Shown: in pieces, positions 1 to 11,271 of the stretch
Layout: every line of letters starts with the position of its first letter
Position numbering within the stretch: the first letter of the stretch is position 1
From: Pseudovirgaria hyperparasitica
Taxonomy: Eukaryota > Ascomycota > Dothideomycetes > Acrospermales > Acrospermaceae
Reading direction: 5' to 3'
NCBI RefSeq assembly: GCF_010093815.1
Contig: NW_022985555.1
Span: 1,303,727 to 1,367,726 of the forward strand
Length of the DNA: 64,000 bases
Notes under the pieces: generated by a model
The model's database searches: none
What the model was told of the DNA's origin: nothing
Seen by the model: the letters and a program-made list of their open reading frames with translations, nothing else
Program-made: the position numbers and the translations under genes

Positions 1-205
1 ACCGTTGGGCGAACATGGGACGAAGGTCGGGGGCGCTGCCGTGTATTTGGGGCATTTCTTATACCCAGAGTCATCGCTGACCCCGCCCCGCTTGTCCCTG
101 TTTTGGACTAGCCTCTTACATCTTCCCTCTTCGCTTACTCACGTGATATGGGTCACCTGTTACTCCCTCTCAAGAGTATCGCCGCTAACTGGACTATGTC
201 TCTAG

Positions 206-1273
206 GGATGGCAAAAACGCCTCACTGATTTGAAGGGTGCCAACTATCCATGGGATCCCACACCTCCTCAGCCGATAAATCCACCCACTGTACCCTCGAA
301 TGGCCCGAAACCCGAGCAATCAACTACGTCAATGAACGGACAACAACCTGGCCAGCGTAGCAACTACACAGGGCCCCAGATCAAGCAGGAGATGAAGCAG
401 GAAGATGGACTAAGCAACCTTCCTTCACAAGAATATCCGCCCCCCGTGCCGACTTATCGGTCTGGTCTTGACAGGAACGTAGCCCAGCAACGCGCTGCAG
501 ACCTTCTTCAGAGAGACTTTGGATCCCAGGCTGCTCAGTCCATAGCCGCTATTCCAACCCAAGCCAATGGACAACAGCGGCCACAGCACATCCAAATGCC
601 CCCGCAGAATCAGCAACAGCAGATGCAGCGAATGCAGCAACACTTGCAACAGCAGGCACAGCAACAGCGCCAGCAGCAGTTACAGCAGTTGCAGGCTCAG
701 AACCAGCAGCGACAGCAACAACAGTCGAATGTGTATCAGGCACAACATGATGGTGCCGGTGATGAGCCCATGGAGTGGACTGCCCATCTTGCAGCAATGC
801 ACTCCCAGGGTGAAAGTAGTCGAATGGCTGCTGACGCTTTTCTCCAATCTCAAATCGACTCACTCTCTGCGAGTATGGATAGTGGACTCCTTGTGCCTCT
901 CGATGAGATCCCTGCGTCTAGGCGATCCAAGCTTAAGAAGGCTGTGAAGCGTCGAGCTGCTTGGGTGCCATCCCAAGCATCCTCAAGCGAGCCTCGCGTG
1001 CCCCAGCTTGATGGCATTGACGATGACGACGATGATGATGACGAGAAAAAGATACCCGATGACGAAGCCATAAACTCGGACCTAGATGATTCAGAAGATG
1101 AGCTCAACGAAGCAGACGATGACAGCCAGGACATTGGCGACATCATGCTGTGCACTTATGACAAAGTGCAGCGCGTCAAGAACAAATGGAAGTGCACCCT
1201 TAAGGATGGTATTCTCACCACTAATGGGAAAGACTACCTCTTCCATAAGGCTACTGGTGAATTCGAGTGGTGA
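206..1273 (+). CDS. TOA1: Transcription initiation factor IIA large (alpha/beta) subunit, 3' part
   Basis: General RNA polymerase II factor that binds TBP-TATA complexes in the nucleus. The window holds the last exon of the gene. It opens after a CTAAC branch site (about 185) and TAG ending at 205, with the frame starting GWQKRLTDLKGANYPWDP, which is the end of the conserved N-terminal four-helix region. The start codon and earlier exon(s) lie upstream of the window or could not be placed in 1-205. About 355 residues are visible: a Pro/Gln-rich linker with a long polyglutamine stretch (about residues 131-173), an Asp/Glu run (about 271-300), then the conserved C-terminal beta-barrel (about 308-355) with CTYDKVQRVKNKWKC and a terminal GEFEW. 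That end is diagnostic of TFIIA alpha/beta. The family call is firm; the 5' structure is incomplete. Confidence 0.93.
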   Translation, partial: GWQKRLTDLKGANYPWDPTPPQPINPPTVPSNGPKPEQSTTSMNGQQPGQRSNYTGPQIKQEMKQEDGLSNLPSQEYPPPVPTYRSGLDRNVAQQRAADLLQRDFGSQAAQSIAAIPTQANGQQRPQHIQMPPQNQQQQMQRMQQHLQQQAQQQRQQQLQQLQAQNQQRQQQQSNVYQAQHDGAGDEPMEWTAHLAAMHSQGESSRMAADAFLQSQIDSLSASMDSGLLVPLDEIPASRRSKLKKAVKRRAAWVPSQASSSEPRVPQLDGIDDDDDDDDEKKIPDDEAINSDLDDSEDELNEADDDSQDIGDIMLCTYDKVQRVKNKWKCTLKDGILTTNGKDYLFHKATGEFEW

Positions 1274-3030
1274 GCGAACGCTACCACGTCTGCCGGTGGA
1301 ACACTTACCACTGGCCTATAACATGATCTCATTTTATCTGCTGGTACCCCATGATGCATCACTATGGCGTCTATGCTTGGGTTCTCTTTTTCAGTATGTT
1401 GCGCATCAGACAGAGGTGACTAATTTTGGATATATATATATATCCGGCATCACTCTGACTAGGGGCGCTAAGGGACGGTCTCTTTTCCTGCAAGCACTAG
1501 TGTCGTGAACGACGTCTCGAGGATTGAGATGAGACAATACAGACTTTATCTCTGATGAGATGAATCTAAGCAGAAGAGATATAGTATATAACTGAAAAAA
1601 TTGGAGGGGGTTGACGAATCCTGTGCAATGTCCCCGGCCAATACTTGTTGTTGTGCACTATTTGGTATCTGTTCAGTCAACACCAATTCGAGGACCTTGG
1701 GACACTCCCAGTCATATGCAGTAATGATGCACGTTCGCCGCTTTCAGCTTGGCGATGTCGGCGGAGTGAATCTAGGTGTCCGTGCGTCAGCATTCTTTCA
1801 AACAAAACACCAGCCCCCCAAAACCTTCTTGCCTCTCTCTTAACTCTGATTTCAGCCCCTTGGTTAGCTTTGACCAAACACAGCAAAGGGCTGAATGAGA
1901 ATTGGATATCACCCGTTCCATGCCAACGTCCGACGTCGGCCATCTCTAGGAACCGCGATGTTTAGTCACCCATAACAAGCTCTCCGGTGCCTCCCTTACG
2001 TCACTAAGAACAACTGAGCTCTGATTCGCGAGCCACGTAAGAAATAAGGCAGAAAATGAGTGATATTGTGTGTGTTAGATATCATGCCCGACGTCGGCGC
2101 CTTCATGCTCGAGCTTCTGTCATTTGGAAATTGGATGGAGTCTGCGTCTGCTTCCACCAAACAGCGGTACATACTTCCACTTTGATCGATTTGTGACTGA
2201 TTGGGCGATTAGTTGCCAGTGTGAGAAAATCATGACATTAGTGACTTCGGTTTCTTCATCCCAGAATGTGCGATTACGTGTCTTTTTTTTCCTTTCTTTA
2301 TGATGAGTGAATGACTAGCAGTGTCCTTCAAACTGCGACGACGCTCTATCCTTATTGGTTAGCCGTATATGCATTGTAAATAAGCACAAGCGTTGAACAT
2401 CATGACCGCAATCGGTGTGTTTCTATATAGATCTGTGAAACGCGGGCATGGTTGTGTGGGAGAATAGTGAATGGTAACGGCAGTGAACTAGTACAGTACA
2501 GAGCATCGATTGGCTACAACCACATCAAAAACGGGATAAACTGTCAAGGCGTTGGATGTCATGGCCGATGTCGGATTTTGCTGATGTGATACGGTGTCTG
2601 AGTGAATATTGTTCACTTGAGAAGGGGACTAGGTCGAGGCTTTTTTTGTGGGTGTTTCATGGGTTGGGGATACAGAATCGTTGCTGGTGAGCGATGTTCG
2701 GCATGTTCGCTTTGTGCAATGCTTCGATTGGCTGTGTGAATGCTGGAACGGATAGTATTTCTTTCATGTGGAATGTCTTGGGCGATGTCGGCGGGAAAAC
2801 TATTCATGATGAGTGGTACGCTTAAGCACCGTTGGCAGACAGGCTGGAACATTGTCCAAGGCAGACAAAGGAAGATAGGGGCGAAGATTTCACGGAGTCC
2901 TTCAGTGTCCAACCATAGATGACTAACAAAGAGTACATACTTTAGGAAGGAGCTGTCAGACCGTCCAAAACGGGTGATTGTTTATAATTACAACCGGGCA
3001 GGTCACGCTTGAGGTCTCCATCGACGAGTG
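1274..3030. other. Intergenic region with degenerate repeated motifs
   Basis: There is no convincing gene between the convergent TFIIA and RAD1 genes. Short open frames (e.g. 1601-1843, 1677-1943, 2613-2912) lack introns, domains or family resemblance. The visible structure is a motif of the form ATRTCATGNCCGAYGTCGG recurring near 1750, 1930, 2083, 2395, 2552 and 2772, with other shared words around it. An AT dinucleotide run at about 1431-1442 lies in the TFIIA 3' flank. Confidence 0.5.
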
Positions 3031-4153
3031 TTATTCCTCATCGTCATCGGTATTCACTACGCCCCCATCTGCATTATTCCTGCCGTCTCCCACGTCATCT
3101 TCTTCTTCATCCTCTGTGCCTTCTTCATCACCGTCTTCGGCAAGTGGCACGAACACGAAGTCGATAAAACTGATCTTCTCTTTTTCCGTGTCTACCTCGA
3201 TCATGAATTGAAGGTTCAACACGCCCTGATGATCCCCACGAATACTAACCTTGGTTGCCGCAGCCATGGCTCGTTGCGCAGCTTTGATAAGGCTGAACTT
3301 ATAGCTGTTGACGACCTTGCCTCTCTTCCCACTTATGGCTGGCGAAACCATGAATGTTTCCAATAGTCCTTGCTCGCGAGACGAGAACTCAACTGTCGCA
3401 CTACCAAGCGGGCCAGCGGCTGAAAGTGCAAAGTATGGCGCCACTGGACTTGCTGTTAGGGTCAATGTCTCGGGATTTGTTGCACTGAGTTCTAACAGAG
3501 CATCGTACAACCAGCTAGCACGCATGACAATCTTCAGCATTAGCGCGTCTCGTGCGAATGGAATGTCCTCTGTGACAGTAGGCTCGTATGTGACGAGATC
3601 ACAGGTCGTCGTGATGCCGCTCTCCTCAAGCACAATGCTGAGCGGTGCACCAGGTCGAGCGTAGCGTAGTTTACAGATGCCAGTAAGGCCTAGAACGCGA
3701 TTATCGAAAGCTTGATTTATGTCTGGGGCGCGCGACCAGGGGTTGGTGCGTGTGCTCGTCAGGTCGGCAAGGCCAAAAATTTGGAGAGTCTCGAGGAGCG
3801 AAGGAAGGGATATCTCGAAGATTGGAGAAGTAGGCTCGTCGAGTTGGTCGTTATCGTCGCTTTTGAGTGTATTCGAATGTTGCGATGGTGGAGGAGCATT
3901 GTACTGGTAGGTCGTAAAGAGATCTTTTCCGAGGAACGCATGACCTGAACACTCTGAGCTGAGTGGTCCCTGTAATGGCCTCCCACATACCTTCCATGAC
4001 ACTACTGTCTTCTACACCAAAGCGCATACCAGCTTCAGATAGTCGGACCTGGGCTTTGCTTGCGAATGAAATACATCTTAGTAGTTGATAAAGTGTTCTT
4101 GCCGTGCTAGACACAGCACTGAACGTAGGTTGGTTATCGGTATCGTTCTCCAT
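3031..4153 (-). CDS. RAD1: DNA damage checkpoint clamp subunit Rad1 (9-1-1 complex)
   Basis: PCNA-like subunit of the Rad9-Rad1-Hus1 ring, which is loaded at damaged DNA and activates checkpoint kinase signalling in the nucleus (the budding yeast counterpart is Rad17). Two exons: 4153-3991 and 3944-3031. The 46-bp intron (GTATGT..TTCAG) restores VMEG-HAFLGKDLFTTY, the usual junction. The product is 358 residues. The N-terminus FSAVSSTARTLYQLLRCISF and the central SLPSLLETLQIFG are typical of the family; the tail is a long acidic stretch (about 330-358). The ATG at 4153 is the first in frame; a GTG lies two codons upstream. It is followed on the same strand by OST5, whose stop lies 155 bp upstream of this start. 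The function comes from family knowledge. Confidence 0.93.
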
Positions 4154-4308
4154 GGTCACTGAGGGGGGAAACGGCCGATAGTAGAAGTAAATCAGGACCT
4201 TGATTCTTGTATTCAGCTATTGCCCGCGCCTGATACCACACCAGTATGATACAATAGAGTTCCTTGAACGCCGCGCTTTTGTGTTATGGGATCGAGGGAA
4301 TAAGAGAT

Positions 4309-4698
4309 TTAGACGTTGACGCCGACAGCACAGATCATATACACAGCGCCGAACCTAAGCGTACGTCAAAATGTTTCGTAGGTCATAGTAGAGTAGTTCA
4401 CGAACCCGAAAGCTAGAGAAGCTGGAACGCCCAATAATGGAATGCTGATCATGGACCGGTCTTATATAAAGTTAATGTGTTTCTTCCATTGGGTATAGAG
4501 ATGACATACTGAGACCAAAGATTCCTGTCAGAATGAGGCCTACAGAAGTCAGCCATGTGTATATCCCATTCACAGTCATGAGTGCCTACCGGTAAGCAGC
4601 AAGGCGAAGCCCACGGTGAATTGGCTGTCTTTGCCAACAGCAGGCTGATATGGGTTCGCAGCAGCGGCGTCCCAAATTTGCTTCAGAGGTGAAGACAT
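4309..4698 (-). CDS. OST5: Oligosaccharyltransferase subunit Ost5
   Basis: Small membrane subunit of the ER oligosaccharyltransferase that transfers N-glycans to asparagine. Four exons: 4698-4590, 4539-4510 (30 nt), 4460-4406 and 4354-4309, separated by introns of 50, 49 and 51 bp. Phases agree throughout (1, 1, 2), and intron 2 has a clean CATTAAC branch site before TATATAAG. The 79-residue product begins MSSPLKQIWDAAAANPYQPA, then has two hydrophobic helices (about 27-45 and 52-76) and ends FGAVYMICAVGVNV, matching the fungal Ost5/TMEM258 pattern. Exons this short are easily missed by gene finders. It is divergent from GCN5 across 258 bp. The identity rests on recalled family sequences, but the splice logic and the two-helix ending agree well. 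Confidence 0.85.
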
Positions 4699-4956
4699 TT
4701 ATGATTGAACCGGAATTCTGCGTCTGAGTTAAAGGCAATCAATCAATGCAGAAGTGAGCTATTCGCGTGGCCTCAACTGCCCACGATGCGCCGTAGTTAG
4801 TCAATGCTTACTTGTCTCCAACAGGCGGTGTGAGCAGGCAAAATAACGCCACTTCCAGCGACGCGCTCCCACTAGTACTCCGCACCACTTGAGCAGTCGT
4901 TGGCTCGTCCTCCATCACCGAATACTCACGTCGCGCCTTCTGGAGAGACTACGATC

Positions 4957-6474
4957 ATGACAGTGGCGAAAGAAGAAGGTATGTCTTACCATTCAACAAG
5001 CTGCAATTTTGAATTCATCGCGCTGGAGCCCGAGGCCAACTTGATCGAGATGCTCATTCATGCGCCATCGGTCGCAAAGCACACTGGTCTAAATGCCTCG
5101 AAAAAAGACTGGGCCAGTCTCGGACTATATGGGAAGTCGTGCGGCATCGCTTCCGGCAAGCCGCAATCGATACCATGGCCTCGGGCTTCATCTCACAAGA
5201 GGTGCTACACGCGCACAGAGTATCGCGACTGACAGGCCTGTAGTCAAGCGGAAGGCTGAAGATGGCCTCAACGATGCAAGCCCCCTAAAGCGGACCAAGA
5301 AAGAGGACTCAGTGAGCTCAGTGGAAGATACCAAACCTCCAGCACCCCGAGCTGTGCCGTTCCCGGAGAAGGTATGCTGGACGATAGCCTTGACAAATTC
5401 CATGGCTAACGTTATTCTCAGCCAGCAGTGATTGAAGAGCGAAATGGCGAGATCGAGTTCAGGGTAGTAAATAACGACAACGAACGAGAGAGCTCAATTA
5501 TCCTCACGGGCCTCAAGTGTATCTTTCAGAAACAGCTACCGAAAATGCCGAAGGACTATATCGCGCGATTAGTCTACGATAGAACCCATCTATCAATAGC
5601 CATCGTAAAGAAACCGCTCGAGGTAGTCGGAGGAATTACGTATAGACCGTTCAAGGGAAGACAGTTTGCAGAAATTGTATTTTGTGCTATCTCTTCGGAC
5701 CAGCAAGTCAAGGGCTATGGGGCACATCTCATGTCGCATCTGAAAGACTACGTCAAGGGAACGTCGGACGTTATGCACTTCCTGACATATGCGGACAATT
5801 ACGCTATCGGCTACTTTAAGAAACAAGGTTTCACGAAAGAAATAACGTTGGAAAGACCGCGGTGGATGGGTTATATCAAAGATTATGAGGGAGGTACAAT
5901 CATGCAGTGTAGTATGGTTCCGAAAATACGGTATCTTGAGTCTGGTCGGATGCTCCTGAAACAGAAAGAAGCAGCCAAAGCCAAGATCAAGTCCGTCTCC
6001 CAATCTTGGGTATCTCATGATCCCCCAAAGGAGTGGAAAGACGGCATATGCAAAATCGATCCACTGTCCATCCCCGCTATCAAAGCATCTGGCTGGTCTC
6101 CAGATATGGATGAACTCGCTCGTGCTCCACGCCACGGGCCTAATTATAACCAGCTGCTACACCTCTTGAACGATATGCAAAACAACAGCAATGCATGGCC
6201 ATTCCAGCAACCTGTCAACAAGGATGAAGTGGCCGACTATTATGACGTCATCAAGGAGCCTATGGATCTTGCAACGATGGAAGAGAGACATGAGAAAGAC
6301 ATGTACCCCACTCCTGAAGACTTTATCCGCGACGCCAAGCTCATATTCGACAACTGTCGGAAATACAATAATGAGACCACACCATACGCCAAGGCTGCAA
6401 ACAGGCTAGAGAAATTTATGTGGCAGAAACTCAAGGAAGTGCCGGAGTGGACAGTAAGCCACTCGTTACAGTGA
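4957..6474 (+). CDS. GCN5: Histone acetyltransferase Gcn5 (SAGA/ADA)
   Basis: Nuclear lysine acetyltransferase acting mainly on histone H3 as the catalytic subunit of SAGA/ADA. The preferred model has exons 4957-4978, 5244-5371 and 5422-6474 (400 aa): MTVAKEE joins VKRKAEDG after a 265-bp intron, then a 50-bp intron (GTATGC..TTCTCAG). A start at 5093 without the first intron is possible but adds a tail unlike the family. The GNAT domain has the general base in FAEIVFCAI (E about 134) and the acetyl-CoA loop [11 protein letters not shown] (about 144-154). The bromodomain (about 290-390) shows [18 protein letters not shown] and the acetyl-lysine-binding Asn in CRKYNNE. Stop at 6472-6474. The core is certain; only the first 20 or so residues are not. 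Confidence 0.93.
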
Positions 6475-7325
6475 CGATGTTTATGACTAACTGGCCCCAG
6501 CATCTCGAGTCAGAATTTACTGGCAAATGAAGCACTATTTTGGTTCCATACTGTCAAGTGAAGCATTATCGGGTTATACTGGCGTTTGGCTGGCGTCGAA
6601 GATACCCTCGACAAGGACGTCGTTACTTGCTGTTTGATCGCATGGCTACGGTGGTTTTGGCGTTGAATCTACCCTTCTGGTTGACGTAATGAGAGCCGTC
6701 AACCACTTATATCACGTGTTACACATGGAAACGGTGGCAATTCTTCTGAATCTAAGTCAATCTGGCCGTGAATAGGGGGCTCGCTATCAAGTAACACTCT
6801 TGAAGGTCATGTGCAATGTCAGTCGAAAACAAGGTTGCGTACTGGCGAATAGTTGATTACTGTGGTGACCGGTCACAAATGACAAAGGATTGAGGGAACC
6901 CATTTCGTGAATGACTAGAACGAGTGTCTGTTTGTGATATAGATGGTGTTTGGTGATGGCAATTCAACGAATGATCTGGAGAGAGGGGATTTATGTAGGA
7001 CCAGCACAGACTGAGCCGTCATGCATGATGCGGAATGTCGTTTTCTATTCATCCAGCTGAATCGCACTACTGTGTGGAACTCGGGTGAGGTTCAACAAGT
7101 AAATTTCCGCAGAACAATGACAACGCTTGATTCAAGGAGTAGCTACGTGCTATATGATTTAGATCTTCCAGGGGCAATTTGATGAATCCACAGTCAAAGA
7201 GGCTACCTAGTCGGGAAAACTCCTGAGACTCGCCAATCTCATTGGGATGTGGTTTTTATCACATGTAAGTCGCCATGCACACCATCTCATTTACATCGTG
7301 AGTGTCAATGACATACCTAAACATA
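6475..7325. other. Intergenic region, convergent 3' flanks
   Basis: Lies between the 3' ends of GCN5 and the ankyrin-vWA gene. I see no open frame, RNA gene or clear repeat here. Confidence 0.6.
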
Positions 7326-9166
7326 CTACGGTGCGTAAATGGATGTAAGTGGCTTGAGAAGTATTTCCAAAAGCTAGTGAATCAATGTTAGCGAAGACTT
7401 CTTATTCTTCTGCCTCTTTGGAAACCTACCCATGTCTCCAGATTTCGAGCATTCTCTTGTAGATCATCGAACTTGTCGTCGAGACGCTCTGAGTCAGATT
7501 AGATAAATACTCAGACCTCGTTGATTATGAGACCTACCAGCTGTGAGATAGAGCACCTGGCTTAGTTTAGACTCTTTCTCTAGTGCTCCCATGAACCATG
7601 TTGCATCAGGATGACTTCCAATTTGGTTAAGACAGAAAATTACAGCTGTGAACGTATTAGCAATAGACACTAAAGGTATGCAGATACACGTACTATCCCG
7701 GCGGTAGTTGTGCTCCTTGAGGAAATCCATGCATTCGACAATATTGTCCCGGAAAAACCCATACTCGATTGATATCTTGTCCTCGATACCATCTTTCGCG
7801 TCTTCTTGACACCAAGGACATCCATCGGTAGTCATCAAGATAAGTAATGGTCGTTCTAATTCTTTACCGCTACTCACAACGTCGTAGACCAAGGGTTGTA
7901 GCACATTCTTCTTGAGCCCAGAGCCAATGGGCGTCCAGTTATTTTCGGATGGTTCGGCTGTCAGAATTGTGTCTACCTCATCACCCATCATTCCCGCACC
8001 TGCCATTGGATTGTTCTGGAAACGAAGAAATATTCCTCTTTTGTTTGGCACGGCCCGGTTTGTGATTTCTGTGATGCGCTTAACAAGACCACGCTGACGC
8101 GGCCACCGATTTTCGCCGTTACTGGGGAAGTCATCGCGCATAGAGGCACTGTCATCTAGATAGATCTTTCAGTATGGCGCCTTTCAGGTCAAGCTCATAC
8201 GAAGAGAATACATACCACAATATATGACAGGCTGGTACAGGGCTAGATTCGCGAGGCCTTGTAACTCTGGGGGTTCTTGCAAGGGGTTGCTAGGATCATT
8301 CTTAAGGTCGAAAACTTGTTTCGCTACGTCGTCCAAGTAGGTGTCACCAGGTTTATCGTAGAATCTCCCGAGGCCATTCTCGTTGATGGCATCTTGGAGA
8401 TTATTCTTGAAGTCTTCTACAGTCTTAGGCTCATCGACTGTCTGTACCTACACGTCAGCCGATAGCTTATCGGTGACTTTAGATCTCTTACCTCTCCATC
8501 CGGTAATTCGGGGATCTTTGATCCCGCCACTTTGTAGAACACGTTCGAAGCAGCAGCTAGAATGCTACCGAGTGGCGTCCATCTGTTGAAGAATTTGAGG
8601 ACATATACCGCCCAATTGGAGAAATACGTCAAGACACCTCCGCGATCCCTGTCCGGAACAGTCTTGAGAGCGTCCTGAATCTTCTTTCTGGTGTCTGGAT
8701 CTTGAATTTCTGCAGCCAAGTCTGCAGCAGTCTTGCCATCAGAGTTCTTCTTCTGTAGCGAAGCACCATTGCGTACGAGTAACTTGACAACCTCGGGATC
8801 TCGTCCAACAGCAACCGCCCTCATAAGCGGAGTTTCTTTCTTCGTGGAGGTTGGCTCATCGAAGTTTCTGGCGCGCTTCGATAGGAGTTGCTGAACGATT
8901 CTTGCCCCGTTTTTGGTCAAAGATGCAGCGAAGTACATAGGAGTCTCGCCAGACCCATCTCCAACAGGTTTCTCAGGATCGGCTTTGTTGCTCAATAGCA
9001 GCTCGACATTTCTGAAGCGCATGCTATTGATGGCGTATACCAATGGCGTATACTGTAACTTCTGGTCCGGCTCGTTGACAATGTCTTCGCCGCGCTCTTG
9101 AATATGATTAAGCAGCTTCTCCTTCGTGAAGCTTGCAGATCTTGCATCTTGCCATATGTCCGCCAT
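7326..9166 (-). CDS. Ankyrin-repeat protein with a von Willebrand A domain
   Basis: Six exons on the minus strand: 9166-8492, 8447-8216, 8155-7694, 7645-7538, 7488-7430 and 7373-7326 (527 aa), with introns of 44-60 bp whose phases all agree. Exon 1 carries ankyrin repeats (about residues 30-170; TPLVYAINSMRFRNVELLLS, ETPLMRAVAVGRDPEVVKLL, DGKTAADLAAE). Splicing exon 2 to exon 3 creates CDDSASM (D303-x-S305-x-S307), the metal-ion-dependent adhesion site at the start of a vWA fold; the fold continues through LILMTTDG and FCLNQIGSHPDATWFMGAL. No signal peptide or transmembrane segment is seen, so it is probably cytosolic. Likely an adaptor binding partners through both domains. No characterised homologue is recognised, and no symbol is assigned. 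Confidence 0.85.
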
Positions 9167-9671
9167 CGTTACGCAGATCAGTCACTGCACAAGACAAATC
9201 AATCGGCAAAGGATTAGAAAACGAAGAATTGTCTGCGGGCATTCAGATAGGTATATACTTGGTTTGGAGGTACTGATACATAGACCCACCAATGATCTGT
9301 AATACTCAACAGTTCACGGACCTAATCGGTCCCGCAGTACATGTGAATATCGAATTTTACCACTTTCAGAACGATGTCTGAGATAAGGAGCATGTCAAAT
9401 GTGGCATTTTTCTCCTTGAGCTGAATTGCATGGGGTTGGACCAATTAAATTCCGAATGTCAGCACCACTTCGACGTGGATCATGAGCGAATATGGTTAGG
9501 CTTCCCCATGCAACATGCGTTTCCGCGACGCCATACCCTTAATTATCAGAGCTGATGCGTGTGCAAGAAATCCTTGGAGATTGTGTACATTGATAGGAAC
9601 TGAAGCCCCATGCAACTGTACACATCAGTTCTTTGCACCTCAGCTCTTTCTTGATACAATACAAACCCAAT
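9167..9671. promoter_or_regulatory. Divergent promoter region
   Basis: The 505 bp between the starts of the ankyrin-vWA gene (minus) and the oxidoreductase gene (plus) must hold both promoters. No specific binding site could be assigned with confidence. Confidence 0.4.
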
Positions 9672-10673
9672 ATGTCCGACAACCGAGCTGCATTTCGTGA
9701 CGCTGCTGACCGAAGGTTCATCATCCGAGACGCAGAGGACCAATTCGCGGAGGATAACGAGATAGTGATCAGAAACGCTGCTATATCACTCAACCCAGTC
9801 GACAAATATACCTTGTATGACAGATTTCCTCAGATTCCAGGTGCTGATGTTGCTGGAGAAGTCATAGAAGTCGGACTTGATGTGACAGCATTCCAAGAGG
9901 GCGATCGAGTCCTGGGTCATGCTTTGGCAATCGGAACAAAGGAGAACAGACACGGCGCATTCCAACGATATACTGCCATACCAGACAATATGGCAGCCCG
10001 TATTCCACGCCACATATCATATCAAAGCGCTGCTGCTCTTCCCCTCGGTGTCTCAACCGCAGCAGCGGCTTTGTTCCAGAAGGATTTCCTGGCGCTTTCC
10101 AATCCCACTGTTCCTCCGGCAACTTTGTCAGAGCCTAGAGCGGTGGTCATAATCGGCGCGTCAGGCAACGTTGGAAGTAACGCGGTGCAATTAGCAAAAG
10201 CAGCTGGCTACACTGTTATCGGGACAGCATCCACCAGTAGCGCCAAGCTGGTCAAAGACCTTGGCGCCCAAGAGGTGGTGGATGATCGAGTGAACGATAA
10301 GAACGTCGTAGTCGAGAACGTCAAGAAGGCGTTGAATGGGATGGACATTTGTGGAGTTTTTGATGCTGCTGGGATGCCAGGAACGCATAAACTCGCCAGA
10401 GATATCGTAATTGCTGTGTCTGGTCGCAAGATCGCAGTAACTACTCAGAGCTATGAGGGTGAAGGCCTTGAATTCGAAGGCGTAACGTTGATGGATGTTA
10501 TGGCTGTTGCTATCCAGAATAACGAGGTCGGTAAGATGGTCTACGGATTCCTACAAAAGGCCCTCCAGATGAAGTCATATCAGGTGCCGGATACAGTAGT
10601 AGTCGGCAAACAACTGGGAGATATCTATGGCAATCTAGACGGGCGCGGGAAGAAGATCATTCTAATGGAGTAG
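9672..10673 (+). CDS. Zinc-free MDR (enoyl-reductase-like) oxidoreductase
   Basis: NAD(P)H-dependent medium-chain reductase of the quinone-oxidoreductase/trans-enoyl-reductase type. Intronless, 333 aa; the ATG at 9672 is chosen because further upstream the frame has no ATG. The N-terminal GroES-like part has ISLNPVDKY and IPGADVAGEVIEVG; the Rossmann part has the dinucleotide loop GASGNVG (about 162-168) in the order ASGNVGSNAVQLAKAAG. The cysteines and histidines of zinc alcohol dehydrogenases are missing, so a zinc mechanism is unlikely. Such proteins occur both as general reductases and as partners of polyketide synthases; no synthase is nearby, so the substrate is unknown. The tyrosinase gene follows on the same strand after 598 bp. 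Confidence 0.9.
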   Translation: MSDNRAAFRDAADRRFIIRDAEDQFAEDNEIVIRNAAISLNPVDKYTLYDRFPQIPGADVAGEVIEVGLDVTAFQEGDRVLGHALAIGTKENRHGAFQRYTAIPDNMAARIPRHISYQSAAALPLGVSTAAAALFQKDFLALSNPTVPPATLSEPRAVVIIGASGNVGSNAVQLAKAAGYTVIGTASTSSAKLVKDLGAQEVVDDRVNDKNVVVENVKKALNGMDICGVFDAAGMPGTHKLARDIVIAVSGRKIAVTTQSYEGEGLEFEGVTLMDVMAVAIQNNEVGKMVYGFLQKALQMKSYQVPDTVVVGKQLGDIYGNLDGRGKKIILME

Positions 10674-11271
10674 GCATTAGAAGGCGGTTGTGTATGAATT
10701 TGCACGGAACAAGATTCCGAAATGAAGGCACGTGACTCATGTATATGTCTTGGCAATCCCTAAATTCGCGCTTCGGCGACTCTCTCATCATCCCATTTCA
10801 TTCTTCTTAATCGGACCTGACGCACATAAAATGGATATTCTATTCGCTTGCTCGATCAAGAAGTGAGATCAGCAAAATCTATGCAATTCCACAAGCCAGC
10901 ATAACGTCACCGACATCCATGCCTGCTCCTTATCCTCCCGAACAACAACACATTTATGCATGCAGTAAGCCTCCACATAGATGCATGATCTCAGCCAGCC
11001 ACTGCATATGCATGCATAGTCACATTTGAACGCAATATCTGTTTCGATCTAACTCCGATGTATCTTATCGCTGTAAATATCCCATACGAGCGTAGTGATC
11101 GAGATGTGACAGCAGAATCGTGGTTTTATGGAGCGCGGCCGAAAGTGCTTGATGATTGGATATATCCTGATCAGCTTTGAGCGCAAAACATGGCGAATGC
11201 CAGGTATAGATATCTCCATAATCTGCCTATACAGGCGAAAAGCATTCCCCTAAGAAGCGCATCATTTTGAC
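10674..11271. promoter_or_regulatory. Upstream region of the tyrosinase gene
   Basis: Non-coding stretch in front of the tyrosinase. It holds several ATGCATGC-type alternating purine/pyrimidine words close together (about 10955-11017: TTATGCATGCAG, GATGCATGATC, CATATGCATGCATAG). No TATA box was assigned. Confidence 0.4.

Noticed and set aside
5593-6135. 180-codon minus-strand frame
   Set aside because: Shadow of the GCN5 acetyltransferase exon; the plus-strand protein is fully conserved.
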